A stretch of 64,000 nt of DNA, taken from NCBI RefSeq assembly GCF_030372765.1, contig NZ_JAUCMW010000006.1, positions 126,851 to 190,850 of the forward strand, in the 5' to 3' direction. This document shows, piece after piece, positions 56,203 to 64,000 of this stretch (positions are counted from its first letter, which is position 1; the number at the start of each line of letters is the position of its first letter). A model generated the notes under the pieces. It did no database searches and was not told the DNA's origin. It saw only the letters and a program-made list of their open reading frames with translations. Both the position numbers and the translations under genes were made by a program. The DNA is from Labilibaculum sp. K2S (GTDB lineage Bacteria; Bacteroidota; Bacteroidia; Bacteroidales; Marinifilaceae).

Positions 56203-56248
56203 AAGGTGTAAACTTCACCTGCAATTATAAAAAAAACAATTGCAGGTA
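56203..56248 (-). promoter_or_regulatory. Mutually exclusive hairpins upstream of the oligopeptidase gene
   Basis: AGGTG...CACCT (56203-56219) and ACCTGCAATT...AATTGCAGGT (56217 on) share the CACCT arm, so only one can form. The second stem is 10 bp. There is no T run typical of a terminator. It is about 110-155 nt before the start codon. Confidence 0.35.
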
Positions 56249-56340
56249 TTTTGTTAATAAACCAAAACTAATTTAACAAAAATAACTATAGTATACGAAT
56301 ATTTTCGATACAGTGGATATATGAACGATTAAGGCTAAAA

Positions 56341-58455
56341 TTAACTGGACGAAAGAACTTTCAGATAGGAGATTCCAAGTCGGATTTTATAATACTCAAC
56401 CTCTTCTTTCATAAATAAATAGAGATCCTTAATATTACCAGTCTCATTCAAAGACCGATAAGCGTCTTCTATTTGTTCTAATTCTGAAGAATTCAGATAC
56501 TCTGTTATATCAATATCAGCCCCTTTTTCGTAGAGTGAGGCCAAGTGAGAATAAATTGTTACTGGGTTTATTTTACGGATACTCGCAATTTCTTCCACCG
56601 AAAAACCCTGCTTGTAATATTCATAAGTCTGATAAAAAGATTCGCCGCTTTTTTTGGCTTCCTGATTCTTTTTCTGTCCAAACTCTACAATTTCATTAAT
56701 GAATAAGTCGCCGTACAACTGATATTTCCGAACTCCTACACCCGATATCAATTTCATCTCAAATTCACTTGTGGGTTCTTCCTGAGCCATTTCCTGCAAA
56801 CTGGCATCAGAGAATACTAAATAGGGCGGAATATTCTCTTCTCTTGAAATTTGCAACCGTAATTTTCGCAATGCTTCGAACAACCCTTCTCTGGCTTCTT
56901 GTTTCCCGGTTTTTACGATGGGTTTTACCTCCGGATCGGACTTCATTGAAGCCAAATGAACCAAATTTACAAGTCGCTCACCGAAAAGCACTTCTCTACC
57001 CTGCGCTGTCAGCTTTAAAGCATTCCCATCATCGTAAGTAACCGAAATGAAACCTAAATTTAAAAGTTGCAGCATGTATTGCTGCCAATCCTGATGTGCA
57101 ATATCCTTACCAACACCATAAGTTTTTATTTTCTGATATCCCTTACTCAAAATTTCCTGACGCGACGAACCCCGAATAACATCAATTAAAATTCCTGCGG
57201 GCACCTTTTCTTTTAACCGAACGATGGCTGAAAATGCCTTTTGTGCTATTATTGTTCCATCGAATACACGAGGAGGATTTTTACATACGTCACAGTTGTT
57301 GCAGTTTTCCTCCAAATGCTCACCAAAATAATTCAGCAAAATTTTTCTTCGGCATATTTGAGCATCACAAAATTGCTGGATTCGCTCCAGTTTGGCATGC
57401 GAAACCTCTTTTTGTGATGATTCCTCGATAAATTTACGGTGAATGATTACATCCGAAAAGCTATAAAACAAAAGTGTATCAGCCTTTAACCCATCCCGGC
57501 CGGCACGACCAATCTCCTGATAGTAAGACTCTATATTCCGCGGTAGATTGTAATGAATCACCCAACGTACATTTGACTTGTCAATTCCCATTCCGAAGGC
57601 AATAGTAGCACATATTACAGGGACTTCATCATTAATAAAATCCTCTTGCCGGTGTGCTCTTTCCTCGGCAGATAAACCAGCATGATAGTAGGAAGCATTT
57701 ACCCCTGCATTTTTTAATTTTTCGGACAGACCTTCAGTCGCTTTTCTGCTTAAGCAATAAATAATTCCTGCCTGATGTGGTCGCTGACGTAAAAATCCAA
57801 GGATGGTTTTAAATTTATCCTTACCGGGCGCCACATTCAAACTTAAATTAGGACGATCGAATGAAGAATTAAATTTTTTAGGGTTCACCAGCCCCAATTG
57901 ATTGACAATGTCTTTCTGCGTTAGATTATCCGCAGTTGCGGTTAATGCAATTACCGGGACATGAGGAAATTGTTTTTTTAAATAGGCCATTTTGGCGTAC
58001 TCCGGCCTAAAATCGTGCCCCCAAACAGAAATACAATGTGCCTCATCAATGGCAAATAAATTTACCTTGAGCTGTAAAAGCAAATAATAAAAATCGTTAC
58101 TAAGTAATTTCTCAGGAGAAACATACAGAAGTTTTATACTACCGTCTGTGATTCTTTCCATAACATCAGCCTGTTGCTGCGAGGACTGTGAACTGTTCAA
58201 AAAAGCAGCATCAACACCGTTGGCATGCAAACCTTCCACCTGATCTTTCATTAGAGCAATCAAAGGAGAAACTACCACAGTAACCCCTTCCATTATTAAA
58301 GCAGGTATTTGATAGCAGATGGATTTACCGCCACCTGTCGACATAATCACCAAGGCATCTTCACCCTGAAGTACGGATTTAATAACCTTTTCCTGTAAGG
58401 GGCGGAAATGGTCGTATCCAAAATATTTTTTTAATGCGCGTTTGGCTGTTGTCAT
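56341..58455 (-). CDS. recQ: ATP-dependent DNA helicase RecQ
   Basis: RecQ unwinds DNA 3' to 5' in recombination repair. It has the Q-motif YFGYDHFRPLQ, Walker A STGGGKS (about 39-45), a DEAH box in IDEAHCISVWGHDFRP, motif VI EIGRAGRDG, and zinc-binding cysteines in QFCDAQICRRK and CNNCDVCK. An RQC winged helix and an HRDC domain (about 520-600) follow. The end carries a helix-turn-helix-type region (EEIASIRKINPVTIYSHL). The length of 704 is in the range of Bacteroidota RecQ. Confidence 0.95.
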   Translation of the reverse strand: MTTAKRALKKYFGYDHFRPLQEKVIKSVLQGEDALVIMSTGGGKSICYQIPALIMEGVTVVVSPLIALMKDQVEGLHANGVDAAFLNSSQSSQQQADVMERITDGSIKLLYVSPEKLLSNDFYYLLLQLKVNLFAIDEAHCISVWGHDFRPEYAKMAYLKKQFPHVPVIALTATADNLTQKDIVNQLGLVNPKKFNSSFDRPNLSLNVAPGKDKFKTILGFLRQRPHQAGIIYCLSRKATEGLSEKLKNAGVNASYYHAGLSAEERAHRQEDFINDEVPVICATIAFGMGIDKSNVRWVIHYNLPRNIESYYQEIGRAGRDGLKADTLLFYSFSDVIIHRKFIEESSQKEVSHAKLERIQQFCDAQICRRKILLNYFGEHLEENCNNCDVCKNPPRVFDGTIIAQKAFSAIVRLKEKVPAGILIDVIRGSSRQEILSKGYQKIKTYGVGKDIAHQDWQQYMLQLLNLGFISVTYDDGNALKLTAQGREVLFGERLVNLVHLASMKSDPEVKPIVKTGKQEAREGLFEALRKLRLQISREENIPPYLVFSDASLQEMAQEEPTSEFEMKLISGVGVRKYQLYGDLFINEIVEFGQKKNQEAKKSGESFYQTYEYYKQGFSVEEIASIRKINPVTIYSHLASLYEKGADIDITEYLNSSELEQIEDAYRSLNETGNIKDLYLFMKEEVEYYKIRLGISYLKVLSSS

Positions 58456-58653
58456 TGATCAATTTTGAAAGGGACAACAAAGCTACTACAATTGTGCATA
58501 GCTAAAAAATGATTTTATCAACACAACAGATCTCAATTCATTAATAATCCAAGTAAAATAAGATTTCCCGGTGTCTTTTTTTAAACATATCAATGATATC
58601 TTAAACCTGACAAAGATCATACACAAAAAAAACATCATCATTAGCCAAAAAAT

Positions 58654-58661
58654 TACTTTTG
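58654..58661 (+). promoter_or_regulatory. Possible -7 promoter element of the gate-domain gene
   Basis: TACTTTTG on the plus strand matches TAnnTTTG, 38 bp before the start codon. The -33 element is unclear. Confidence 0.35.
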
Positions 58662-58698
58662 CAGCGAAATACAAACAACAAACACACAAACAAAAATT

Positions 58699-59877
58699 AT
58701 GAACGCAATTAAGTCGATTAGGGAAACTGATTTCCTTAAGAAACGAAGGTATGAGGCAGTAATGTTTCTGCTTACTTTTTTCGGAATTTTTGGTTATGTT
58801 GGTCACCAAATGGGTGTTGCCAACATGCTAAATACCATTATGCATACGGCATGGGATCTACTAATGAATACCGTATTCTACATTATGGGAATCACAGTAC
58901 TTTCAGGAGCTTTAGGCAAGTTGCTGATTGAATTTGGTGTGGTTCGTTTACTCGAGAAAATTCTTGCCCCTTTAATGAGGCCGCTGTTTAATCTTCCTGG
59001 TGTTGCTGCTTTGGCCGGAGTTCTAACTTTTCTATCCGACAACCCTGCTATTATCAGTTTGGCAAAGGATAAAAATTTCAGCAAGTATTTTAAAAATTAT
59101 CAACTCGTTTCTTTAACCAATTTTGGCACTGCTTTTGGAATGGGCTTAATCGTAATCACTTTCATGTCTACTCTTAGGATACCAGGAAGTGAAGAAAACC
59201 TATTTTTACCTGCATTAATAGGGCTTTCAGGAGCTTTGGTTGGTGCAATTGTTTCAACCAGATTGATGCAGCGATTGATTAAAGGTAATATTCCTGTGCG
59301 CAAAGATGACGATTTTGAGGGAGCCACTGAAAAAATCAGTTTTAAATCGGAAGGTGGCGTATTTCTACGATTTCTGAATTCTATTTTGGATGGAGGAAAA
59401 TCAGGTGTTGATTTAGGATTGGCTATTATTCCTGGTGTACTAATTATTTCGACCATGGTAATGATGCTGACTTTTGGTCCTAAAGATGCAAGTTTGGGTT
59501 ACCAGGGAATTGCCTACGAAGGAGTACCATTACTGCCTGAACTGGCCGGACACATCTGGTGGTTGTTCGAAGGATTGTTTGGATTCAAGCACCCTGAATT
59601 AATTGCATTCCCAATTACATCTTTGGGTGCGGTAGGTGCTGCAATGTCTTTGGTTAAAGCATTTATTGCAAAGGGAATTATTGATGGTAATGTTATTGCC
59701 GTGTTTACCGCAATGGGTATGTGTTGGAGTGGCTATTTAAGCACTCATACAGCCATGCTTGATACACTTAACTATCGGGAATTAACATCGAAGGCCTTGA
59801 TATCACACACAATTGGAGGAATAATAGCGGGAACTTTTGCCCACTACCTTTATGTACTTTTGAATCTGTTTCTATAA
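58699..59877 (+). CDS. Gate-domain membrane protein (CD0519/CD1768-like)
   Basis: The 392-residue protein has about nine membrane helices. It has a gate (nucleoside recognition) domain with GALGKLLIEFGVVRLLEKILAPLMRPLF and FLSDNPAIISLAKDKNFSKYF. The later part has GAVGAAMSLVKAFIAKGIID. I liken it to the CD0519/CD1768 family, transporters of unknown substrate. It is one of the few plus-strand genes and is alone, followed by a strong terminator. It differs from the fused SpmA/SpmB-like protein at 40971. Confidence 0.8.
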   Translation: MNAIKSIRETDFLKKRRYEAVMFLLTFFGIFGYVGHQMGVANMLNTIMHTAWDLLMNTVFYIMGITVLSGALGKLLIEFGVVRLLEKILAPLMRPLFNLPGVAALAGVLTFLSDNPAIISLAKDKNFSKYFKNYQLVSLTNFGTAFGMGLIVITFMSTLRIPGSEENLFLPALIGLSGALVGAIVSTRLMQRLIKGNIPVRKDDDFEGATEKISFKSEGGVFLRFLNSILDGGKSGVDLGLAIIPGVLIISTMVMMLTFGPKDASLGYQGIAYEGVPLLPELAGHIWWLFEGLFGFKHPELIAFPITSLGAVGAAMSLVKAFIAKGIIDGNVIAVFTAMGMCWSGYLSTHTAMLDTLNYRELTSKALISHTIGGIIAGTFAHYLYVLLNLFL

Positions 59878-59900
59878 ATATATTTCACACCTATATTTTG

Positions 59901-59930
59901 AATGCCATTTCGTTGAAATGGCATTTTTTA
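59901..59930 (+). terminator. Terminator of the gate-domain gene
   Basis: AATGCCATTTC/GAAATGGCATT (11-bp stem, 3-nt loop) followed by TTTTA on the plus strand, about 24 bp past the stop. It stands between convergent genes and could also serve mutS2. Confidence 0.85.
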
Positions 59931-59937
59931 TAGAATA

Positions 59938-62433
59938 TTATTCCATAGTAACCACGGTGATTCCTGCGCCACCCATTTGAATTTTTTCATCACGAAAATG
60001 TTCCACTAAATCAACTGTTTGTAAATATTCGCGAATCATTTGACGAAGAATTCCTCCTCCTGTTCCATGCAGAATACGAAATTCATGAACATCCAGCATG
60101 ATAATATCATCAATATGATCAATTACCACCTGCAATGCCTCTTCCCCACGCATTCCCCTTACATCCAAATCGGCCTTAAAACTAAGCTTGCGTTTCGATA
60201 TTTTTTCCTGAATTAAGGAAGAGGTTCTGTTGTAGGTCTTTTCCTCCTTTTTAACCTGAGACCGACTCACTTTTGTCAATCGATTCACCTTAACCGAAGT
60301 AAGAATACTGCCAAAAGCCACCACCGCAGTTTTTTTGTTGATCTCTATCACTTCACCTACGGCTGATTGATTGTCAAGCTTCACCAAATCGGCTTTTTCA
60401 ATCACATCGGGATCGAACTGAACTTTAGTTTTTGCTACAACCGTAGCTTTGGATTCATCTCCTGGCTTCTCTTTTTTTGCTGTTTTATTTGAGCGCTCTT
60501 TCAGCTTCTGAATCTTCTTATTAATTCTCTCCTCTTCTTCCAATTCGCCCTCAGTCAACTGAATTTTAACCTGCTCAAATTCTTTTCTGATTTCGCGCGT
60601 ACGCTCCTTTTCAGCCTTATTCTCCTTAATTTCGCGAATGGTTTTTTCGATGGATTTATTTGCGCTGTTCAATAGCTGAGCTGCCTCTTCCTTTGCTTTC
60701 TCTATTATCTCTTTTCGGAGCTTACTGGCTTCTTTCAACTCTTTGTCGTATTGCTCTACCAATACATTCAGTCGCTTATCACTTTTACGGATGTTATCGC
60801 GTTTGCTTTCCCAGTATCGCTTATCACGAACAATATCACGCAAGTGCTTGTCGAAATTGATATGATCTTCACCAATTTTTTCCGTAGCATCTTTTAAAAT
60901 CTCCTCGGGCAAACCAATTTTACGGGCAATTTCGAATGCAAAAGATGATCCCGGTTTCCCCACCGCTAATTGGAACAAAGGTCGCATTTGGTGCGAATCG
61001 TATAACATGGCTCCGTTTTCAATCCCATCGGCCTCTGATGCAAAATGCTTTAAGCCCGAATAGTGAGTTGTGATTACGCCTCGCACCTTCTTGCGGTTTA
61101 GCTTATCTAAAATTGATTCGGCAATTGCTCCCCCTAAAGCAGGCTCGGTTCCTGAACCAAATTCATCAATCAAAATCATTGTATCGGTATTCGAATGACG
61201 AAGAAAATGCTTCATGTTCATCAAATGAGAACTGTAGGTACTCAAATCATTTTCAATGGACTGCTCATCACCCATATCCATGAAAATGTTGTCGAAAATT
61301 CCAATTTTAGATTCCTCGCCCATAGAAACCAACAAACCACACTGAAACATATATTGCATCAGCCCCAAGGATTGAAGACAAACCGATTTACCTCCGGCAT
61401 TTGGTCCGGAAATCAACACCATTCTCTGCTCATTGCTAATTTCGATGCTAAGAGGAACTACTTTTCGTCCTTCTTTCTGAAGAGTAAGGTAAAGCAAGGG
61501 ATGAACAGCTTTCTCCCAAAGGGCAGTGGGCGTTTTCACCATTTTAGGCAAAACGGCTTTTACCTGTATGGCAAACATCGCCTTGGCACGAATAAAATCC
61601 ATTTTTGCCAAAAACTCGAATGCCCTAAACAAATCATCGATATAGGGGCGAAGCTGGGCGGTAAAATCCTGTAGTATTTTAATAATCTCGCGGCGTTCGG
61701 CATACTCCAACTCGCGAATTTCATTGTTTGTTTCAACAATTTCCGATGGCTCGATATAACTGGTTTTACCGGTTGCCGATTCATCGTGAACAATTCCTTT
61801 AATTTTTCGTTTGTGAGCCGACGGAATGGGAATAACGGCTCTTCCGTCGCGAATAGAAAGAGCTACATCCTGATCGACCCAACCCTCTTTTTGCGCTGCA
61901 CGCAACAAAGTCTGCATCCGCTTCGAAATGGTCGATTGCTTTTGAATCAGGCTACTGCGAATCTGCTGCAGTGCCGGCGATGCATTGTCTTTTATTCTTC
62001 CGTTTTTAGTAATAATTGCATTGATCCGATCGAAAATGAAGGGATACATTTTCACATTCCCTGTCAACTTTTTCAGGTATGGATATTCTTTTTCTTCTGT
62101 ATTCTGAAAAAAGCGAAGTATGGCAGAAATAGACTCCAGAGATCGTTTTAGATTGTAGAGTTCTTCCAACTCCAGATAAGTTCCTTCAATCCTTGCTTTT
62201 TCGAGACTTTGACGAACATCAATAAAATAGCCCAAAGGAAAACTATCTTCATCTAAACAAATGGTTTTAAACTCGTTGGTTTCATTTACCAAACGATTTA
62301 CCATGTTAAAAGAAGAGGAAAACTGAATGGCATCCACCAAATCGCGTCCCAATGAACTTAAACATTGCTTTTTAATCAGTTCTTTTACTTTATCGAACCG
62401 TATTTTTGTTTCAAAATTTTCCGGATATATCAC
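59938..62433 (-). CDS. mutS2: MutS2 (endonuclease / ribosome-collision ATPase)
   Basis: MutS2 has a MutS-type ATPase and a C-terminal Smr nuclease domain and acts in recombination control or on collided ribosomes. Walker A is in ISGPNAGGKSVCLQSL, Walker B in LIDEFGSGTEP. A long charged coiled-coil follows, then the Smr block LDVRGMRGEEALQVV and LHGTGGGILRQ. Homologues usually begin close to IYPENFE, so I place the start at a GTG at 62433 (VIYPENFETKIRFDKV). The longest ATG frame from 62556 adds 41 residues and overlaps the upstream gene by 25 bp. The product is about 831 residues, close to the usual length. Confidence 0.9.
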   Translation of the reverse strand: MIYPENFETKIRFDKVKELIKKQCLSSLGRDLVDAIQFSSSFNMVNRLVNETNEFKTICLDEDSFPLGYFIDVRQSLEKARIEGTYLELEELYNLKRSLESISAILRFFQNTEEKEYPYLKKLTGNVKMYPFIFDRINAIITKNGRIKDNASPALQQIRSSLIQKQSTISKRMQTLLRAAQKEGWVDQDVALSIRDGRAVIPIPSAHKRKIKGIVHDESATGKTSYIEPSEIVETNNEIRELEYAERREIIKILQDFTAQLRPYIDDLFRAFEFLAKMDFIRAKAMFAIQVKAVLPKMVKTPTALWEKAVHPLLYLTLQKEGRKVVPLSIEISNEQRMVLISGPNAGGKSVCLQSLGLMQYMFQCGLLVSMGEESKIGIFDNIFMDMGDEQSIENDLSTYSSHLMNMKHFLRHSNTDTMILIDEFGSGTEPALGGAIAESILDKLNRKKVRGVITTHYSGLKHFASEADGIENGAMLYDSHQMRPLFQLAVGKPGSSFAFEIARKIGLPEEILKDATEKIGEDHINFDKHLRDIVRDKRYWESKRDNIRKSDKRLNVLVEQYDKELKEASKLRKEIIEKAKEEAAQLLNSANKSIEKTIREIKENKAEKERTREIRKEFEQVKIQLTEGELEEEERINKKIQKLKERSNKTAKKEKPGDESKATVVAKTKVQFDPDVIEKADLVKLDNQSAVGEVIEINKKTAVVAFGSILTSVKVNRLTKVSRSQVKKEEKTYNRTSSLIQEKISKRKLSFKADLDVRGMRGEEALQVVIDHIDDIIMLDVHEFRILHGTGGGILRQMIREYLQTVDLVEHFRDEKIQMGGAGITVVTME

Positions 62434-62531
62434 GCGCTGCTCTACAATCTTAATTATTTCTTCTGCAAAATTAATAAAAGACTTGGATGCACAAAAAGAA
62501 AGGAACAACACACTTGTGCTATTCCTTGATA

Positions 62532-63209
62532 TTATTGAGGAACTTCTGTTTGGCAATTTTTCCCGATATACTCTTCAGACTGACTTACGCCCAATTTTAC
62601 GGCTTGTTTCCAATCTTTGCAGGCAGCCTCTATCTCTCCCATCTTAAAGAAACAAATGCCTCGGTTTGCAAAAGCGACACCATAATCGGGCTTTAAATTA
62701 AGTGCGTAGGTATAATCTAAAACAGCTGTACTGATCATGTTTTTTTCCAGACAAATATTAGCCCGGTTAAAGTAATACTTATGCACCAAGTAGAAATCTT
62801 CACCATTCATTTTACTGTAAGCAATTGCCATACTATACCCTGCCATTGCTCTTTTCACTTCTCCTTTAGCCTTATACATTTCGCCCAAATAGTAACAGAT
62901 CTCATCGTCTTGCTGAAATATTTTTTTAGATTTCTGCAAAATGGATATAGCTGTGTCGATTTTAGTAGAATCGTTCATAGCGACAGTATATAATTGCAAA
63001 TATGGATTGCGAAAAGTTGAGTCTATTGAAATTGCTTCAATCAATAGTTTAAATGCATCCTGCATCAAATTGTCCTTTAATTTTATCATGCCCTGATTGG
63101 TTAAGGCTATGGCTTTATTTGTACTTTCAAGAGATACACTATATTCTTGGGCAAAAACACCAATCTTCGTCATAAGAAGCACGAATAAGATGATTAATTT
63201 TAATTTCAT
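62532..63209 (-). CDS. Exported TPR protein
   Basis: The 225-residue protein has a signal peptide (ending VFAQ) and four or five TPR units (AIALTNQGMIKLKDNLMQDAF; YYLGEMYKAKGEVKRAMAGY; YYFNRANICLEKNMISTAVLDY; AFANRGICFFKMGEIEAACKDW). The last unit with ANRGICFFKMGEIEAACKDWKQA is well conserved. It probably mediates protein contacts in the periplasm. It is followed about 100 bp later by mutS2; no functional link is implied. Confidence 0.8.
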   Translation of the reverse strand: MKLKLIILFVLLMTKIGVFAQEYSVSLESTNKAIALTNQGMIKLKDNLMQDAFKLLIEAISIDSTFRNPYLQLYTVAMNDSTKIDTAISILQKSKKIFQQDDEICYYLGEMYKAKGEVKRAMAGYSMAIAYSKMNGEDFYLVHKYYFNRANICLEKNMISTAVLDYTYALNLKPDYGVAFANRGICFFKMGEIEAACKDWKQAVKLGVSQSEEYIGKNCQTEVPQ

Positions 63210-63246
63210 ATTTAACTATATTCTATTTATTAATGCTGTAAGAGAT

Positions 63247-63285
63247 AAAATGCTGAATCGAACAACTGTCCAATTCAGCATTTTC
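63247..63285 (-). terminator. Terminator between the barrel and TPR genes
   Basis: AAAATGCTGAAT/ATTCAGCATTTT stem (12 bp, 14-nt loop) with a short T tail, 20 bp past the stop of the barrel gene. Confidence 0.7.
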
Positions 63286-63304
63286 TTTTATTTATTGAAG
63301 TTGT

Positions 63305-63931
63305 TTAAAATCGATAAGCAAGAGTTAATAGAACAGAACTATTCTTCAATCCATATCTAGAACCTGAAATATCCGATTTCTCTGTCTCAAAATCTCCATA
63401 GTAAGCACTTTTCTTAATTTCACCGTCTATAATACTTACATTTGGAAGTGCTTCCACACCAACAACAAGTTTATTTTTAAACACATAATTAAACCCGAAA
63501 ACCAAATTAAACCCATAGCTCGACTCTTTACTTACCGTTTTTCTCCAATCATGTGAGTCTTCCATCGTTTTATCCTCATGCGTTAACTTATAGTTGCTAA
63601 AAGACAAATCGAAACCATATCTAAACTCGAAGTTATCGTCAATTGATTTTCTAAACTCTCTTCCTACCATTAAATTTAAGCCAAAGTCTTTATCTGTATA
63701 CTCATCTCGAACCTGCCGATATTGCTCCGGATATTTCATGGTAGTCTTTCCTCCCGTTAAAATAAGAGTATTAAATCTCCACATCGCTTTTTGTGTACCT
63801 ACTTTATAGGTGATTCCAAATTCATCCAGGTTACTAAAAGAAAGTCCGACTTCTTTTTGTTTTGTTTTTTCCTGTGCCATTACCAACAAGGAAAATGCAA
63901 CCGCCAAAGTTGTAAAAAGTACTTTTTTCAT
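63305..63931 (-). CDS. Small outer-membrane beta-barrel protein
   Basis: The 208-residue protein has a signal peptide (ending LVMAQ) and alternating amphipathic strands (VGLSFSNLDEFGITYKVG, FGLNLMVGREFRKSI, YGFNLVFGFNYVFKNKLVVGVEA). It ends LLTLAYRF, an aromatic barrel-end signal. No specific family is recognised. It is upstream of the TPR gene, separated by a terminator. Confidence 0.75.
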   Translation of the reverse strand: MKKVLFTTLAVAFSLLVMAQEKTKQKEVGLSFSNLDEFGITYKVGTQKAMWRFNTLILTGGKTTMKYPEQYRQVRDEYTDKDFGLNLMVGREFRKSIDDNFEFRYGFDLSFSNYKLTHEDKTMEDSHDWRKTVSKESSYGFNLVFGFNYVFKNKLVVGVEALPNVSIIDGEIKKSAYYGDFETEKSDISGSRYGLKNSSVLLTLAYRF

Positions 63932-63952
63932 TTTAATTAATATTTCACTAGT

Positions 63953-63971
63953 GTCCCATTAAAATTGGGAC
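63953..63971. repeat. Palindrome at the window edge
   Basis: GTCCCATTAAAATTGGGAC is a 19-bp interrupted palindrome. It is reminiscent of ends seen in some insertion sequences, but no transposase is visible before the window ends. Confidence 0.35.
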
Positions 63972-64000
63972 GTTATTAAAAATTAAACAAATTTGGCTCA

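Noticed and set aside
1..64000. CRISPR array, tRNA or rRNA
   Set aside because: No regularly spaced repeat with unique spacers and no tRNA or rRNA consensus recognised; the tandem repeats at 8929 and 35751 have no spacers.

Overview
The window is AT-rich, gene-dense DNA from a member of the Bacteroidota, most likely a marine or gut-type Bacteroidales/Marinilabiliales relative (inference, no marker gene present). The clues are a GH97 glucosidase, a DUF6377 regulator, response regulators of the LytTR class without kinases, a fused E1 branched-chain dehydrogenase, a GNAT/RLAN/ATP-grasp fusion, weak Shine-Dalgarno sequences, and promoter elements of the TAnnTTTG type. Almost every gene lies on the minus strand. 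No rRNA, tRNA, CRISPR array or intact insertion sequence was seen.

Layout by position: a truncated tricorn-type protease (1-631); GH97 alpha-glucosidase and a DUF6377 regulator separated by repeat-derived DNA (1.2-5.7 kb); a tldE/tldD pair (5.8-8.7 kb); a repeat-rich patch with a 42-bp minisatellite, a REP-associated (RAYT) transposase and a duplicated ilvA tail (8.8-10.8 kb). Next comes a complete branched-chain amino-acid cluster in the transcribed order ilvD-ilvB-ilvN-ilvC, leuA-leuC-leuD-cimA-like-leuB-ilvA (10.8-24.7 kb). Then an envelope-stress-like trio (25.5-26.5 kb), the GNAT/RLAN/ATP-grasp fusion, a NifX-like protein, a plus-strand pair made of a small membrane protein and a ten-motif DnaJ-type zinc-finger membrane protein (30.4-32.9 kb), DPP4, flavodoxin, and the BCKDH E2-E1 pair (36.6-40.0 kb).

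The right half holds an S4 protein and a fused SpmA/SpmB membrane protein. It then has a 1334-residue exported protein with 17 tandem 71-residue TPR-like repeats, a STAND/NACHT-like ATPase, and two paralogous LytTR regulators that bracket an outer-membrane barrel and an alanine-rich coiled-coil lipoprotein (42.2-53.9 kb). Oligopeptidase B, RecQ, a second gate-domain membrane protein, MutS2, a TPR protein and a small barrel protein complete the window.

The clearest regulatory discovery is a set of three unannotated leader peptides rich in Ile/Val/Leu, each followed by an intrinsic terminator. Two stand in tandem ahead of ilvD, and a third precedes leuA. Together with a good promoter match and a 5' stem, they suggest ribosome-mediated attenuation of the whole pathway. 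The BCKDH genes and the BCAA cluster give this organism both synthesis and oxidative use of branched-chain keto acids. The most system-like uncharacterised loci are the LytTR/barrel/coiled-coil lipoprotein group with its neighbouring STAND ATPase and giant TPR protein, and the two-gene zinc-finger membrane locus.
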